From assembly GCF_932276165.1 (NCBI RefSeq), contig NC_063995.1, positions 5,456,001 through 5,520,000 of the forward strand: 64,000 nucleotides of DNA, given 5' to 3'. The DNA comes from Plutella xylostella. Its lineage: Eukaryota; Arthropoda; Insecta; Lepidoptera; Plutellidae. Both the position numbers and the translations under genes were made by a program. Positions 33,400-45,564 of the stretch are shown here, one piece after another. The stretch's first letter is position 1. Each line of letters opens with the position of its first letter. The notes below the pieces were generated by a model, which saw only the letters and a program-made list of their open reading frames with translations, was not told where the DNA came from and searched no databases.

Positions 33400-34960
33400 G
33401 TGTATTAGGTACTTCAAAGGATCAAAAAGTACCTAACTTGAGTTATTATTGAAATTCGTTGCTTCATAAGGTAATAAAAGGACGAAAAAAGTGATTTTTT
33501 ATATTTTGGAATTGTTTTTTTTTGCTTTATAATATCTATAATCTATATTGACTATCGTTTCAGAACAGCTTTTAGGTTCAGAAATTGTCTTGTTTCAGCT
33601 GTAGCGTTGCATTCACCGCCTGCCGCTGTCACATGCTCGCGAGCTCGGCTAGCGGAGATGCATCACCCAGCCATACCGACCTAACATGCATGCTCATTCC
33701 ATCGTTACCACAAGTATTTAGTGACGGTTAACATTAGATTATTGTATACTTATCACTTTCACTAATAAGTAACTTTAAAAATTTCTGAGTAAATAAATTA
33801 TTAGAACTAATCGAATCTATATAAATAACATAAAATATCCTTAAATTTTTTTATGTTTTCGTTTATATTCCAAAAATATAAATAAGTAGATTGAACTAGG
33901 TACCTACCTCACTAATATACTTAAACTAAAACAATATTCTTGATTAATTATAATTGATGATGAGAAGTCATGTCTTAACAAGGTTTAGTTGTACACGATG
34001 TTCAAAACACTCAGAACAAACAAAATAAAAACAATATTTTAGTAACATAACGTAGTGTTTGCCGACGACAAACATAGTGGTCCTTCATTCTGCGAAAAAC
34101 ACACTCTGTAAAAACGTCTCATATCCCACGCTGTGGCTCCTCTATAGCCGTTCCACGTGAATTTTGCAACACTCAGGTAGCGTCACATCTTGTTGTTGAC
34201 CCACACATTGCTACGGGCGCTAAAAGAATTTTATGTTTCGAACGCGCCCGAATATGCTTTAAATCCACGGCTTAGCTTTTAAAACTAGGGACAAATATTT
34301 TGGAATTTATAGTAGGTTGTTATCCAAAACGTTGTTATCGTGAATGACAAATTTGCTCGGTCGCCAAACCTCGTCTCGAAATTAAATAAGCAATTACCCC
34401 GAGGTAATCACTGTGCTTTTCATAATGAATATACATATACAATTTAATACCGCAGCAGACAAATAAAAATATATATGGGATATACCATATACCTATCAAC
34501 TATAGGCACTAAACATATATCTTATCTATCGATACTTTCCGCTCCGTTACGCCTTCAATTGAAAGGGCTTCAGCAGATATCGACCCTTAATAATAAGAAA
34601 CGTCATGTTTTATTATAGCAGGAGAGATATTAATCGTCTGTCAACAAGCTCATATATGCCCCCTTTGTCCCGATAATGACAAAAAGATGAGGACTCAAAT
34701 TACATTAGGGATGAGGAAAAACGGTTTATTGTCATAATTTCAGTCCTCAGATCCACATTGTGGTCCGCGGCACATAAATGAGCTTTACAAGCAATGACAA
34801 TTTACATTTTATTACTTTCACAGTCGGGTTGTATTTTTATTTATGTTTTCGGTGTAATTTTGTATTTGTTTATGAAATAACAGGTACAATGTTATGTAAC
34901 GGCGGGTAAGCTATTTGACTGCAGGCTACGAACATTTTGGTCGTAGACTGCAGGATAATA
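33400..34960. other. No gene recognised
   Basis: AT-rich, with a GC-richer stretch at 33600-33690 and another at 34640-34790 where ATTGTGGTCCGCGG and repeated GGACTCAAAT/CAGTCCTC motifs occur. These could be conserved non-coding elements, but that cannot be tested here. Confidence 0.4.
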
Positions 34961-34970
34961 TGGACTACTC

Positions 34971-35336
34971 TTTGAGCGGTGGTAGCTCAGTGAGCTTTCG
35001 CTTCTCAAACTAGAGATACGGGTTCGAATCTCAGCGCTGACATGTACCAATTAGTTCTTTGGATTTTAAGTACAATGTATACCATCGCTTTTACTCGGTA
35101 AAGGAAAACATCGTGAGGAAACCTCTGCATATCTAGATGGTACCTTAGGGTACTTTACATATTCAAAACTACACTTAGGTGCATTTTACATATTCAAAAA
35201 CGACGATACAGCTCGCGACATATTACGTGAGTACACAACACAATGTTATGTACAACGAAAAGCGGGTGAAGCGCTTGGGAGTCACCTTTGACTAGCCCTT
35301 CGGGGATTACAGTCGTGGATATATATGTAATGTATA
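34971..35336 (+). mobile_element. tRNA-derived SINE with 8-bp target duplication
   Basis: GACTACTC occurs at 34963-34970 and at 35337-35344, directly flanking the element. The head GGTGGTAGCTCAGTGAGC fits an A box and GGGTTCGAATC a B box. The body contains AAGGAAAACATCGTGAGGAA followed by ACC, a block shared by many lepidopteran retroposons, and it ends with GGGAGTCACCTTTGACTAGC, CCTTCGGGGATTACAGTCGT. Its transcription is expected from the internal Pol III promoter; movement depends on LINE proteins. It is a different family from the SINEs at 14129 and 38392. Confidence 0.9.
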
Positions 35337-35344
35337 GACTACTC

Positions 35345-36030
35345 GTAGGTACCATCTGACTAGAATTTAACAAAGCATATTAAATTTTAGCTCCGTTTCT
35401 AAGGTGGTTTCAAAGGATACTAATTTGAATATAGATATTAAAACAAATACTTTACCCGGCTTAATTTCTAAACTAGTGTTTTAACAGTCGTATAAAAGCA
35501 CTTAATGTGCCCAAATAACAAGAACAGTCGTAATACTATGAGACTTAACGACACGACTCATAGCTAAGTACTAGGTCACCATTTTATAACTGTCCTGGCT
35601 GTATAGTAAAGTACCTTACTCCGTTTGATAGTTTTAATAGCTTGCAGTAATCAAACGTTGATGGTAGTTAAATCTAAGATGAAAGTGCTTTTCTAACTAC
35701 CTACGTGATGCTTTCAAAAAAGATTGGTTGCTTTTCTTCGTTAAGCTTTACTGCTATTGGAAAATTTACTCTCTTAAAGTTTACCCGTACCTGAAAAACG
35801 GGGTATTTTAACATTCTGTGCCTAAGGTAATTTAGAGTATTATTCAATATTCCGAAAGTTATAACCGCAAGAATTACACGGAAATAAATGGACACGTTTT
35901 CATAGAAATGAAATACTTACATACCTATAGGCTATATATGACTATCGTTTTTATAAGAGCTCAGAGGTGAGAATAGCAAGGGGCATCAAGATTGCGAAGC
36001 GGGAGGGCGCGCCGGATGCCGCTCGCTGCA
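35345..36030. other. No gene recognised
   Basis: AT-rich to 35960, then a GC-rich patch (35985-36030, GCGGGAGGGCGCGCCGG) that continues after the following MITE at 36145-36195. A small exon or a regulatory island split by the MITE is possible. Confidence 0.4.
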
Positions 36031-36031
36031 T

Positions 36032-36144
36032 GGGGGTCACTCTACATTACGAAACACGAAGTTCCGGAGCGTTGCTGCACGAGCTACGACTCTATCTCGT
36101 TTTATTAAAGTAACAAATTGCACCACAGCTCCCAGGAGTAACCC
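36032..36144 (-). mobile_element. Degenerate member of the GGGGTCAC MITE family
   Basis: GGGGGTCACTCTACATTACG at the left end and GAGTAACCCT at the right are its ends. The inside carries CGAAGTTCCGGAGCG and GACTCTATCTCGTTTTATTA, which are the inner blocks of the copy at 36602-36738 in inverted order. No clear target duplication remains. Confidence 0.6.
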
Positions 36145-36329
36145 TCCAGCGCCAGTGCCGCTCGGTGCAGTTGCGCCGGGTGTACGCCGACCCTTACTTT
36201 ATTCAATCCAAGACTAGGAGCCTTTCAAATGGAATTTTAGAATAAAGACTTTATTTGTCCTGATTATAGAACAGAGTACATGCGACTGAACATAATCAGT
36301 TCGACAGAGAACTAAGGTATTTATCGAGT

Positions 36330-36395
36330 AACTCGAGAGTCACCTTTGACTACTCCTTGAGAGATTATAGTCGTGAGCAAAATGTATAGTTGTAT
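36330..36395 (+). repeat. 3' fragment of the SINE seen at 34971
   Basis: GAGTCACCTTTGACTACTCC, then TTGAGAGATTATAGTCGTGA repeats the 3' end of the SINE at 34971-35336 with several substitutions. The tRNA-like head is absent. Confidence 0.65.
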
Positions 36396-36601
36396 ACGTA
36401 TGTATGATCTGGTAATGCGCCTCCAGAAACTCACCATATATCTATATAAACGCTGCCAATGCAGTCTGATTTCTTAAAAATATCATCTTTATAAAATGGT
36501 GAACTCAGCATGCCGCCCTGGAGGCGCGCGTCGGCGGCCGTGGAGACACTTCCTGGGCGGAAATTGCTCCACCAGCTCCGTAAATCAAGCCCAGGCACCA
36601 G

Positions 36602-36738
36602 GGGGGTCACTCTATACTGGCGAAAAACGAACGAACGAGAGCTGTCGTGCAATCGGCACGTTTAATACAACGAGATAGACTCGTGGCTCGCGCAGCAGCG
36701 CTCCGAAACTTTCCTTTTTCGTCATATAGAGTGACCCC
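36602..36738. mobile_element. Well-preserved GGGGTCAC MITE, target CCAG
   Basis: GGGGGTCACTCTATACTGGC at one end and TATAGAGTGACCCC at the other, with CCAG on both sides (36598-36601, 36739-36742). The middle (AACGAACGAACGAGAGCTGT, CGTGCAATCGGCACGTTTAA, TACAACGAGATAGACTCGTG) is about 85-90% like 1922-2057. It sits in a GC-rich segment (36500-36600) that may be an exon or regulatory island. Confidence 0.85.
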
Positions 36739-36759
36739 CCAGGTACCAGGCACGTTTAA

Positions 36760-38390
36760 TATCATTTCGAGCACCGCCCGCCGCACTGCTTGACTTGCTA
36801 ATTTGACACAAAAAACGTCCAATTTTGCACAATGACAAAGCAATACTTGGCAATACTTTCGAAGTAAATTGCTGCTCCGATCTTTGAGGAATTAATTTGC
36901 TGTTTTAATATTGAGTGAATGAGTTTGAGTACTTACCTATTTCAATTAATAGTGAGTGACTGGCAATTTATTTCGCTTTAAGTTTAATAAATGTTTTCCG
37001 GAGGGCTTAGATATTAGGTAGGTAGATATATACTTTGTAGCAATGCCTGATGTACCAATGTATTGGCTACATGCCTATCATATATATGGAGATATATCTC
37101 TCGAAAAGGATGGCATATAAAGACTGTGTTTGTGCTATAAATTTATGTACTTAAGGCATTTTTTTATAATTTACATAGTTGAGGTATGAGAAATCTGGAG
37201 GTCGATTCCTATACATACATAAATCTATCAGCAAGATGAGATAGACGGACTGAGGGGCGAACGGCAAACTTTACGTATAAACGGGTCATTAATTAAACAG
37301 TGCGTCTTTGAGTTCCGAGTCTTCGGGCTCAATATTCTGTGCGCAGCGACTGTGGACCCCATTTCCGGGAGCAGGACATTGCGCCGAGGAGAAATGAGAA
37401 TTTTGGCGAAAATAAACAACTATTTCAGCTTCTTTTCATATTTAACCCAGCCACGGCTCAGCTAAACGCAATACGTCAATCGATAATTTAAACAATATAC
37501 CCAATATTACATCTAAAAAATAATTATCAAAATAGGTCCATAGCCATGGCGGAGATATCGGTGAACATAAATATAAAAAAGATACAATACTGGCGGGCGA
37601 ATTAAGAACCTTTTCCTTTTTCCGATGTAGGTAGGTAAAATAAGATAACCTAGCCGAATTCAATACAAACTCGGACAATGGCGACGAATAACTTTAACGG
37701 CTAATTATTATCATGATGTCTTATGGAGGTTTTCCAAAATTTTAGGGTAATTTTGTACCTGAAAACCAGTCCCAATAAATTATTTCAATGCGTAATAATT
37801 ACACTAGGGGGTAGTTAAATCGTTGTGCCACCGCAGCTGTAAACAAACCACTTATTTAGCAGAATTAGCCGTCGGCCGGGCGCATTGATTGAGTACTTCA
37901 TTTATCAACGTCATTTGCCGATTGTGCGGAATGAAGATATTGAGGCAGAGCCGCCTGTTCGAGGACATGCTTGTCGGTACTTCTTGCTTCTGTAATTATG
38001 TTAGTATAATATTAGTATTCTATATACCGTAAATATCTATGTAAGTACTCAATACAATCTAAATAACTTATTCTAAACTTAAGAAAAGCTTATGACTCTA
38101 GGTCCCAAACCTATATACCTAGGCTAGTCGTAAAGGACAAAAATTTAAAGTATCCACACTACGAACATTTTAGTTCATAGCCTCCACACAAATAACGTTA
38201 AATAGCTGCTCCAAAGATACATAAGGCATCCTACATCTTTCAAACTTAACTTTTAGCTTTTATTATCATTGAAATTAGATCCCAGCCCCATTTACCGGTT
38301 ACTCCATACAATGTAGGCTACAATATACTGATAATATATGTTTTATGGTAATAAAACTACGGTTTCAGGAAGTTATACATTCATTCAAAT
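36760..38390. other. No gene recognised
   Basis: AT-rich with moderate patches at 37240-37400 and 37850-37960 (GCCGTCGGCCGGGCGCATTG). No coding or repeat signal I can name. Confidence 0.4.
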
Positions 38391-38391
38391 G

Positions 38392-38655
38392 CAGAAGGTT
38401 GAATGGCGTAGTGGTTAGTGGCCCTGAATGCTATGCCGAAGGTCCCGGGTTCGATTCCCGGCTGGGGCAGATATTTGTTGAAAGACAAAATAATATTTGT
38501 ACTCGGGTCTTGGGTGTTGATATTTATATTTAATATGTATCTATCTATGTATTTCTGTAGAGATATCAGATGTCCGATACTCATAACACATGCTCTGCCT
38601 AGCTTGGGGTCGGAAGGCCCTGTGTGAGATGTCCCCACATATTTATTTATTTATT
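38392..38655 (+). mobile_element. Second copy of the tRNA-derived SINE of 14129
   Basis: TGGCGTAGTGGTTAGTGGCC (A box) and GGTCCCGGGTTCGATTCCCG (B box) are followed by the same body, ACTCGGGTCTTGGGTGTTGA to GATGTCCCCACATATT, ending in ATTTATTTATTTATT. The tail repeat is ATTT here and ATT in the other copy. Several substitutions separate them, so they are independent insertions. Confidence 0.85.
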
Positions 38656-38659
38656 AAAA

Positions 38660-41600
38660 TACAAGATGGGCGATTGTGCAATTGTGCATCTCTTCCGTAA
38701 ACTATACATATATACATATTACAAGTATAAATATTTTGTCTTTTTCGTCTTTGTTGTATGCTTCTTGTACCTAGTGTAAATACAATGAGTCTCCGTGTAG
38801 CGAATGTAGGTACCTTCAGCTAAACAACGACGGATATAGGTAGGATAAACATGACGTGGTCTTGTTTCTTATGTTGTTTCCAATAACAATACTAGAGCGA
38901 AGTCTGCAAACTTTGTTTTATACACATGGAAATACGAACGTAAAAGCAATTTACGTATAAATTAACAATTACTTACCTGGTCCCAATCTAATAAAGGTCA
39001 GACGTATGTAACATATTGCTCACATTTTAGTTACTTAATATACCTACCGAAACTAAAACTCCAAGTAACTAGTTAAAACTTTACAATATAATGTAAGCGA
39101 TAAATAACGCCTACACTCAATTTAACTTAAACAGCCGTTTAAAATCTCACTTTGGCCCTTAACGAAGTCCGCGGTCATGGGCGAACGACAATATAAAACG
39201 TTTTATCGTTAGCTTAGGGCGTACGAAACGTTTTAACCCATAAGTAATGGTGATTAAAAACACATTTTCATGAAGTTTGGGGCGGTCAGGCGGAATCCAT
39301 TACGGCAATCTCTCGGGCATCGTTTTTTACCAATTACTGATACTGCGGGTTGTACCAGAGAGTTTCAATGTTAATCGGTGTAAATTGATTTTGAAACTCA
39401 GTCGATATACCAGCCTGTGCGCCGTGCAGACGTAATGCTAACAAGCTGAGCATCACTCAAAGTTAATCATGATTAAGCTCATCTCTGACGCGGCGGGTAC
39501 CGTTTAGTTCATCAGCTCAAAGGGGACCACTTCATTAGTGCATGCTCTTTGCAAAATTACCTCACGGACGCACACTTGGTTTTGAGAGAGACGAACGATG
39601 CCGACAGCGCAGTTGTTATACGAGTAGGTTCATACTTTATTGCCATTGCCACTGAATGTGTAGGCACAAAGATAAGTAGATATGTAGGTAACCTCTTATA
39701 TAGGTTATTGGAAGTAATTACCTATGTATGACAACCTTTTCTGTAGTATCTTCTCTTATGCAAAAATCTACCTAGGTAGGTACTCATTTATTTTCGCCAA
39801 CATTGCTAGTACCGTTGGAAACACTGCTGAAGTGTCTCACACAGCCACAACTAAGTTGCAACAACATTCAGCGATTCGAGCGCTGAATGAGCGCCCTCCA
39901 GTGTCGAGTGCAGCGTACAGAGTAAGACACTTGGACTTGAGCACACACACGAATTTAACTCTAATGACGTAGGAACTAGGTGTTCTATAAGGTCCAACGT
40001 GGTAGCCTAGTGCGGTACTGTACGTCAGTTGATGGAAGTACTCGCGATGCTGCTCTCAGTCGGTGTGCTCGGGCCTTTATTATTCCGCGAGGGGACGGAC
40101 TAAGGTTGTGCCAACACGTATTTGGGGAAAGATCTCTTTCTCCGAGTGTCTTTTTTGTACTTACGTTTATTTATTTTTATTTACTTATTTATTTCTGTTT
40201 GGAATACTAGCGACTGTATAACAAAGCAGAGAGTAAACAATAGTTAGTCATTAAACGTTTTCACTGATAGCAACATGGTAGGTACTAAATAAACTCTTCG
40301 TGAGCCTAATATAAAATCAATTACATAATACAACAACAAAAAACTACACAATACAATTTGTCTAATTTTTTGTTGTTGTATAAATTCGTGTTGTATAAAT
40401 GTTTGTCGAAATGACCTTATAAAAGTTATAACCTGCTTCTAAGCTCTACAAACATAGGTAGCATTTGAAGCCCACTATGGCAACCGCCTTATGAATATTT
40501 TTTTGTTATTTTTAGTCCTATTATAGTAACCGTGTGGTACAGAAAGCATATACTATATATAATTTATGTACTTAAGCCACATAATAAGTACTTAATAATA
40601 GGTATTATCAGGAGCTTGCACCGTGCAAGCATGCTTGATTACTATTTGTTACTTACTTACGAGTTTTTTCCCACCAAATCCAGCCCTGTCTTGTGAAGGG
40701 TTCTCTCGTCGAGAAACTGTTTAAAACAGTGAAACTTTAAAGTGCGTCAAGAGCAGGCTGTTTCTTCAAGCAAGTCTAGACAGGCTATGAGAAAACGTAA
40801 TAAGACTTGCAAGTTGCAAGCGGAATATAAGTTTTACGCCCGAAGGTGAAGTCAGCCAGGCTGAAGACTTGAAGAGCTCGTGAGAATAGGTTTAGGTGCT
40901 AAACTCTGTGATCCTATCAGGCGGTAATCTCGCTGTTGCATTATGTAAAGTTATTATGAGATTCTATTGCAAGTTTAGTTACTTAGTGCTCGTCATAGTT
41001 GGTATTCTGGGACAATAGAAAATTTTAATTTTCTTCCAAATAGTCCGGACGGCTATATGTCTCAGACCTAATTTAATAATGTACAGTTGTACACGCGAGG
41101 AAAAGATGTTGCCTATTAAACACTGATAAGTACATTCTTGTTTATAAAATAAGTAAGTACTTAAGTATTTAACGTAAACAAAAAAGATAAAATAACGTAG
41201 ACGTACACTCCTCATCTCCCATCATCTGAACTATATTAAAAACACAAGTGCCTTATTAAAAGCAACGACCGTTTAATTCCACCCCGGGCCATGTTCGCAC
41301 ACAACACGCTGCAACGTTGCTGCAACGTTAGCGCAACGGTGTGTAAAACTGCCGTGCCCCTACCACGAGTGCTCGATGTTGTTGTGCATTTCCCCCGGGA
41401 GCTGTACCACGAGCGGGCGAGTACTGCGAGTGTACTCACGGGGCTAATCGAATGACGTCTCATTCCCATTTCCACTCAAGCAGCTTGCGCTGAGGAGCTA
41501 CCAGACTTGTACGCACGGTTGTCTGGGAACAATTAACATAAATATAAATAAGTAACAACCTTTAGACTCTAGGTATCATTTTGTAACACTTGAACAGCTA

Positions 41601-42940
41601 GATATTAACTATACATGATGTCATCCGAAACGAAAGATATTGACACAACGTAATTCTTTAAAAAAAAATATCAGTCTTTGAAAAACGTTTTTTTCAACTT
41701 TTTAGAATTTTGTTTAAAAAACTGATATACTAATAATATTATTATTATATTAAATGCGGAAGTGTGTGGGTGAAGCATCTTTCTCGACCGCCTACGAAAC
41801 AAACTGTTATGTGTGCCCGTTCCCCGATACTGACTAGCTACAGATTAAACTAGCCGAAAAAGGTCACATAAAACCTCGCAATTTCATCTAGCCGGTAAAA
41901 CTTAACATTACACAAGAAGCTACTCGCATAAAATGCGAAATAAAAATTCCCTCTCCGCACATGACCTGACACAGAATATGCTGCGCCAAATGGGATACAA
42001 TACGTTTATTTTTCTTAATAGAATATCCCACTGCGGCAGTTTGTAAACCCGATTTATTGCCAGCCAGTATTACCGACTATTTAAATATCAAAGTTGCACT
42101 CGTTTTAAATGCGGCTGTGTCCAATGATTTATTGGCTTCAATTTAGCTTTGTTCCGCAAACTTCGGTGTCGAAAAACTTTGACGCAGAAGAAAAGAATTG
42201 CCATGCGAAATTAAAAAACTTTATCGACTCCCACAACTGTTGTGTTAGTAAACTTGAATAAGAAGTCGCTTCTTGTTTGTGATTTTCAGTTTAGTTGGCT
42301 GAAAAAAACGTTGGTGAGTCAGTGGTCTGAAAATGTAAAATTTTTAAAGAGGACAAACTATGAGAAACTTAAAAATTACTTGCGAGGGTTTTTATAATTT
42401 TACTAGTAGGTAGGTACTTTATGTTTTACAGGAATTCTAATGAACAGAAAATCGTGCCATGAATTTGTATTTCAATTACAGTTGCCTATACAAGCGTACT
42501 ACAGTAGTAGTTGAAAACAAAGGTATATACAAGTCATGTATAAAGTAACTACTCTCTGAGCTATAGGTTGGAAAATATAAATCCTTAATTTAAAAAAATA
42601 ACTGTATTCGAAGTTTTTTACTCATTACTCAATCATATTCATAATTATTGTATACCAGCGAACTATAGTTCAATGATATAATACCTACTGTATAGCTGAC
42701 CGTTTTCAATACCAACAGGTCAAATCTGCCATGACTTTCACATTAACTAGTGATAATTGATACATGATGTACATACAAGTCAGTTTACCTACAATTATTC
42801 TTATGAATTAGCATTTCCTGAATAATTTTTCCTGTAACATATTGTCTTGACAGAAGTAACGATCAGTTGATACTTTCCTGTCCAAGGGAAGCATGCCCTT
42901 CATAATTTATCTTTAAAAATCGACCTCATTAACTGAAAGA
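38660..42940. other. About 4.3 kb without recognised genes, upstream of the lipase
   Basis: Mostly AT-rich. Patches of lower AT content occur at 39130-39400, 39840-40150, 41230-41460 and 41770-42240. The 41990-42240 stretch contains CCAATGATTTATTGGC and several TTTATTG/TAAT-type sites that resemble homeodomain binding sites. 41276-41400 contains a near repeat GCTGCAACGTTGCTGCAACG, then TTAGCGCAACG. I see no ORF with splice context. Parts may be regulatory DNA of the lipase or of a neighbour outside the window. Confidence 0.4.
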
Positions 42941-42942
42941 AA

Positions 42943-45559
42943 ATGTGTAAAAGTTTACAAAAATTTATGATTGTGATTTGCATTGGAGTTTCAGCATGTA
43001 TGTTTTCGCGATTTCCACAAAGTTCATTTTTTGAGTTAGGTCGCTATATACTGAAGGTGCTACATTTGTTTACAGACGCGCAGGAAGTGAGTCCACTGCA
43101 GAATGCATCGCTGGCCGACGGGCGCCTGGTGCTGGCTAGTGTGGACAGCGTGGGGGCCGAGCAGCTCGCCAGCTGGGTCGCCATGGCGCGGGACGGGGGG
43201 GTCGTGTTTGAGCTCTACACTAGGTATGAAATAATATGTTACAGTATGAAGTAAAGGATGATTTCCTCCAATGATTTAGATATAGTTAGGCCCGGTTCAG
43301 AGCGACGCGGACCGTCCACATGCGGATGAGGTTTTTCATCCGCCGCGGATGTATTCGCCGCTCTGAACGCGCTATAAGGTGAAATTGTGAGCTCTTCTTA
43401 TACTGTATTAAAAACCGAATAAATCCTTATCACCTATCCCTATTACATCGATTGATTTCAGGAAAAACCCTCAACTATTCGAAGTCATAACACCTAATAA
43501 GGACCCGAAGCACTTCAACCCCGACGCACCGACATACGTGGTGGTCCACGGGTGGACCGTGCGCGACCACGCTCTGTACAGGATCAAGGACAACTACCTG
43601 AGGACTGGGGACGTGAACGTCATCATGGTGGACTGGACTAGGTACTCGGTGGACCTGTACCCCAAGTCCGCGGCGAGCACCAAGTATGTTGGGGAGCGGG
43701 TAAGTATCAACATAATAAGATTACTGCTAAAAATCCCCGAGGTCTATAAATTTATTCATATAACAAATTTTACGCATACTAAACGTCAAGTGAATTTCAA
43801 CTTACCTCACCACCTCACCACTGCTCAACACCCTGCCAAATTTTCGGCTAGTGGCAAGAGGCGGAATGGATCTTTAAACTAAGAACCCTGGCTCACTACG
43901 ACACCATGGCGATGGCGTCATTACCGGCGACGCACGAACTAATGTCTACCATCAATCTATTTCAATCCGTCATCATCATCAGCCCATAGTCGTCCACTGC
44001 TCGACACAGGCCTCTCCCAAGCAGCGCCACAACACTCTTAGCCTTCCTCATCCAGCCACTATCCGTAAACTATCAATAATTAAATTTAAGCGATCATTTA
44101 CGACATGCTATATCCATCTCCAGATAGGCGAGCTGCTCCTGAGCCTCATCTCCCGGCACCCGTCAATGCCTGGTGCCAGCCTCCGCCTGGTGGGGCACAG
44201 CCTCGGCGCGCACGTGAGCGGGCGCGCCGGCCGCTACCTGAAGCAGAGGAACCACACTGTTTCACGCATCACTGGTTTGTGTTTCTGCACTATTGATGGA
44301 AAAGGAGGAGTGTTATAAGATAAAACGTGTCTAGCTATCTGTGTGTGTATCTGTCTGTGGTAGCGTAGCTCCCAAACGGCTAAACCGATTTCAATTTTGT
44401 GTATTAGGCTAGGTTATCTTCTCCTTCAACAAATGGATGAATCAAACATACCTCACTATCATTATTCTTCCTCAGTGTTCTTCCAAGTTTCACGGTCCCG
44501 TCAATTTCTGTGTCAAGGTTTTTTACAAGGATATCTTTGGGCTATCTGGCTGCTGTCTGTGTGTGACTACTTATGATGTTACAAACACGCTGTCTGCTGA
44601 ATTGGGTTGATTTCTATTTACCACTGAATTGGCAGCTCTTTCCTTACTGACTGTAACTATCTATATTACCGATTATTATAATGTCCTGCCTATATCAGTT
44701 TGTTCATTTACCTTACAGCTCTCGACCCAGCCGGTCCACTATTCGAGGTGCCTCCCCTCCTCCCCGGCCTCAACCCCTCCGACGCCTCGTTCGTGCTGGC
44801 GGTCCACACGGACGGAGGCGCCTTCGGGCTGGTGCGGCCGCGGGGGCACGCCGACTTCTACGTGAACGGGGGCGGGCCTGTGCAGCCGGGGTGCGGGGGC
44901 TACGACCTTATTGGTAACCCGACATATTATTAGCAATAAACAACGTCGTTCGCGGGTCCAACTGACTGCATTGTGTCAAACTGACTGCATTGTTAAGTAC
45001 TAATGTTCGGTGGTAACCCGAACACTGATTGTGTTTTGTTTTCATTGTAACAGGCAAGTGTAACATGGAACTTCTTCAGCCAGCTAGTCCAAAGACTTTA
45101 TATTAGGTTTTATAATGCAAGCGTAGCGTGAAACGCTCTCCGGTCCGATAGACCGATGTCCTTAGACAAGGGATCTGTATGAGGCTGGTTGAGGTCAGAG
45201 AGTTGTGGTTGTGGCTCTACTTGGGAAAGCATTGTATCCAGCACTGTACGACTACGGACTGATGACCTGATGATGATAAAGCTGAGAACGCGTATTAATT
45301 ATCACCAGTTTTTTTTTCGATAACTTACTGAATTTATTTTCCAGGAACATCTTGTTCCCACTTCCGTTCGTCCTACTACTTCGCGGAATCGATCCTGCAC
45401 GGAGGGTTCACGGCGGTGCAGTGCAGCTCCCTGGCTGACTTCCTGACGGAGAGGTGCCGCGGCGGTGACCGCCAGCGCATGGGCGACCGCACCAGCGACC
45501 GCGCCAGGGGACTGTACTTCCTGCGCACTAATATGTTGCCACCCTACTCGAGAGGGTAA
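42943..45559 (+). CDS. Secreted pancreatic-lipase-family lipase, six exons, 333 aa
   Basis: Predicted exons: 42943-42997, 43076-43223, 43462-43699, 44124-44274, 44719-44913, 45345-45559. All introns are GT-AG and phases agree, giving 1,002 nt. Residues 1-18 (MCKSLQKFMIVICIGVSA) form a signal peptide, so the enzyme is secreted. Family signatures: VVVHGWT (oxyanion-hole region), VIMVDWTRYS, GHSLGAH with nucleophile Ser173, ALDPAGPLF with Asp200, AVHTDGG, DFYVNGGGPVQPGC and CSHFRSSYYFAES with His268. These form the Ser-Asp-His triad of insect neutral lipases, which hydrolyse acylglycerols or phospholipids, often in the gut. Length is normal for the insect group; no C-terminal PLAT domain is present. 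Exons are GC-rich at third positions, unlike the introns. Reading exons 1 and 2 through gives an ORF too, but the 78-bp intron (donor GTATGT) restores a cleaner signal peptide. Substrate is not predictable from sequence. Confidence 0.92.
43290..43372. repeat. Imperfect inverted repeat in lipase intron 2
   Basis: GGTTCAGAGCGACGCGGACC pairs with ATTCGCCGCTCTGAAC, and ATGCGGATG with CATCCGC in the middle. The 80-bp structure is GC-rich within an AT-rich intron and looks like a small MITE. Confidence 0.5.
43968..44045 (-). repeat. Fragment of a common lepidopteran repeat in lipase intron 3
   Basis: CATCATCATCAGCCCATAGT, then CGTCCACTGCTCGACACAGG, CCTCTCCCAAGCAGCGCCAC is a segment found very widely in moth and butterfly genomes, derived from an RTE-type retroposon. 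Only about 75 bp remain. Confidence 0.6.
44310..44420 (+). repeat. Repeat fragment in lipase intron 4
   Basis: TGTGTGTATCTGTCTGTGGT, AGCGTAGCTCCCAAACGGCT, AAACCGATTTCAATTTTG is another widespread lepidopteran repeat motif. It does not touch the exon borders. Confidence 0.55.
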
Positions 45560-45564
45560 CAAGG

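Noticed and set aside
34975..35045. Possible tRNA gene
   Set aside because: tRNA-like head of a SINE with 8-bp target duplication; the body and 3' end belong to the retroposon.
42998..43075. Read-through coding sequence between the first two lipase exons
   Set aside because: The segment adds a non-family stretch (MFSRFPQSSFFELGR...) and is bounded by GTATGT and TTTACAG. Removing it keeps the frame and gives a clean signal peptide junction.
43700..43882. Extension of lipase exon 3 into the following frame
   Set aside because: A consensus donor (CGG|GTAAGT) sits at 43699/43700, and the next exon begins in phase with IGELLLSL, as in the family.
44739..44936. Minus-strand and alternative plus-strand frames over lipase exon 5
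   Set aside because: Shadows caused by high GC at third codon positions; only the frame with ALDPAGPLF and DFYVNGG matches the lipase family.
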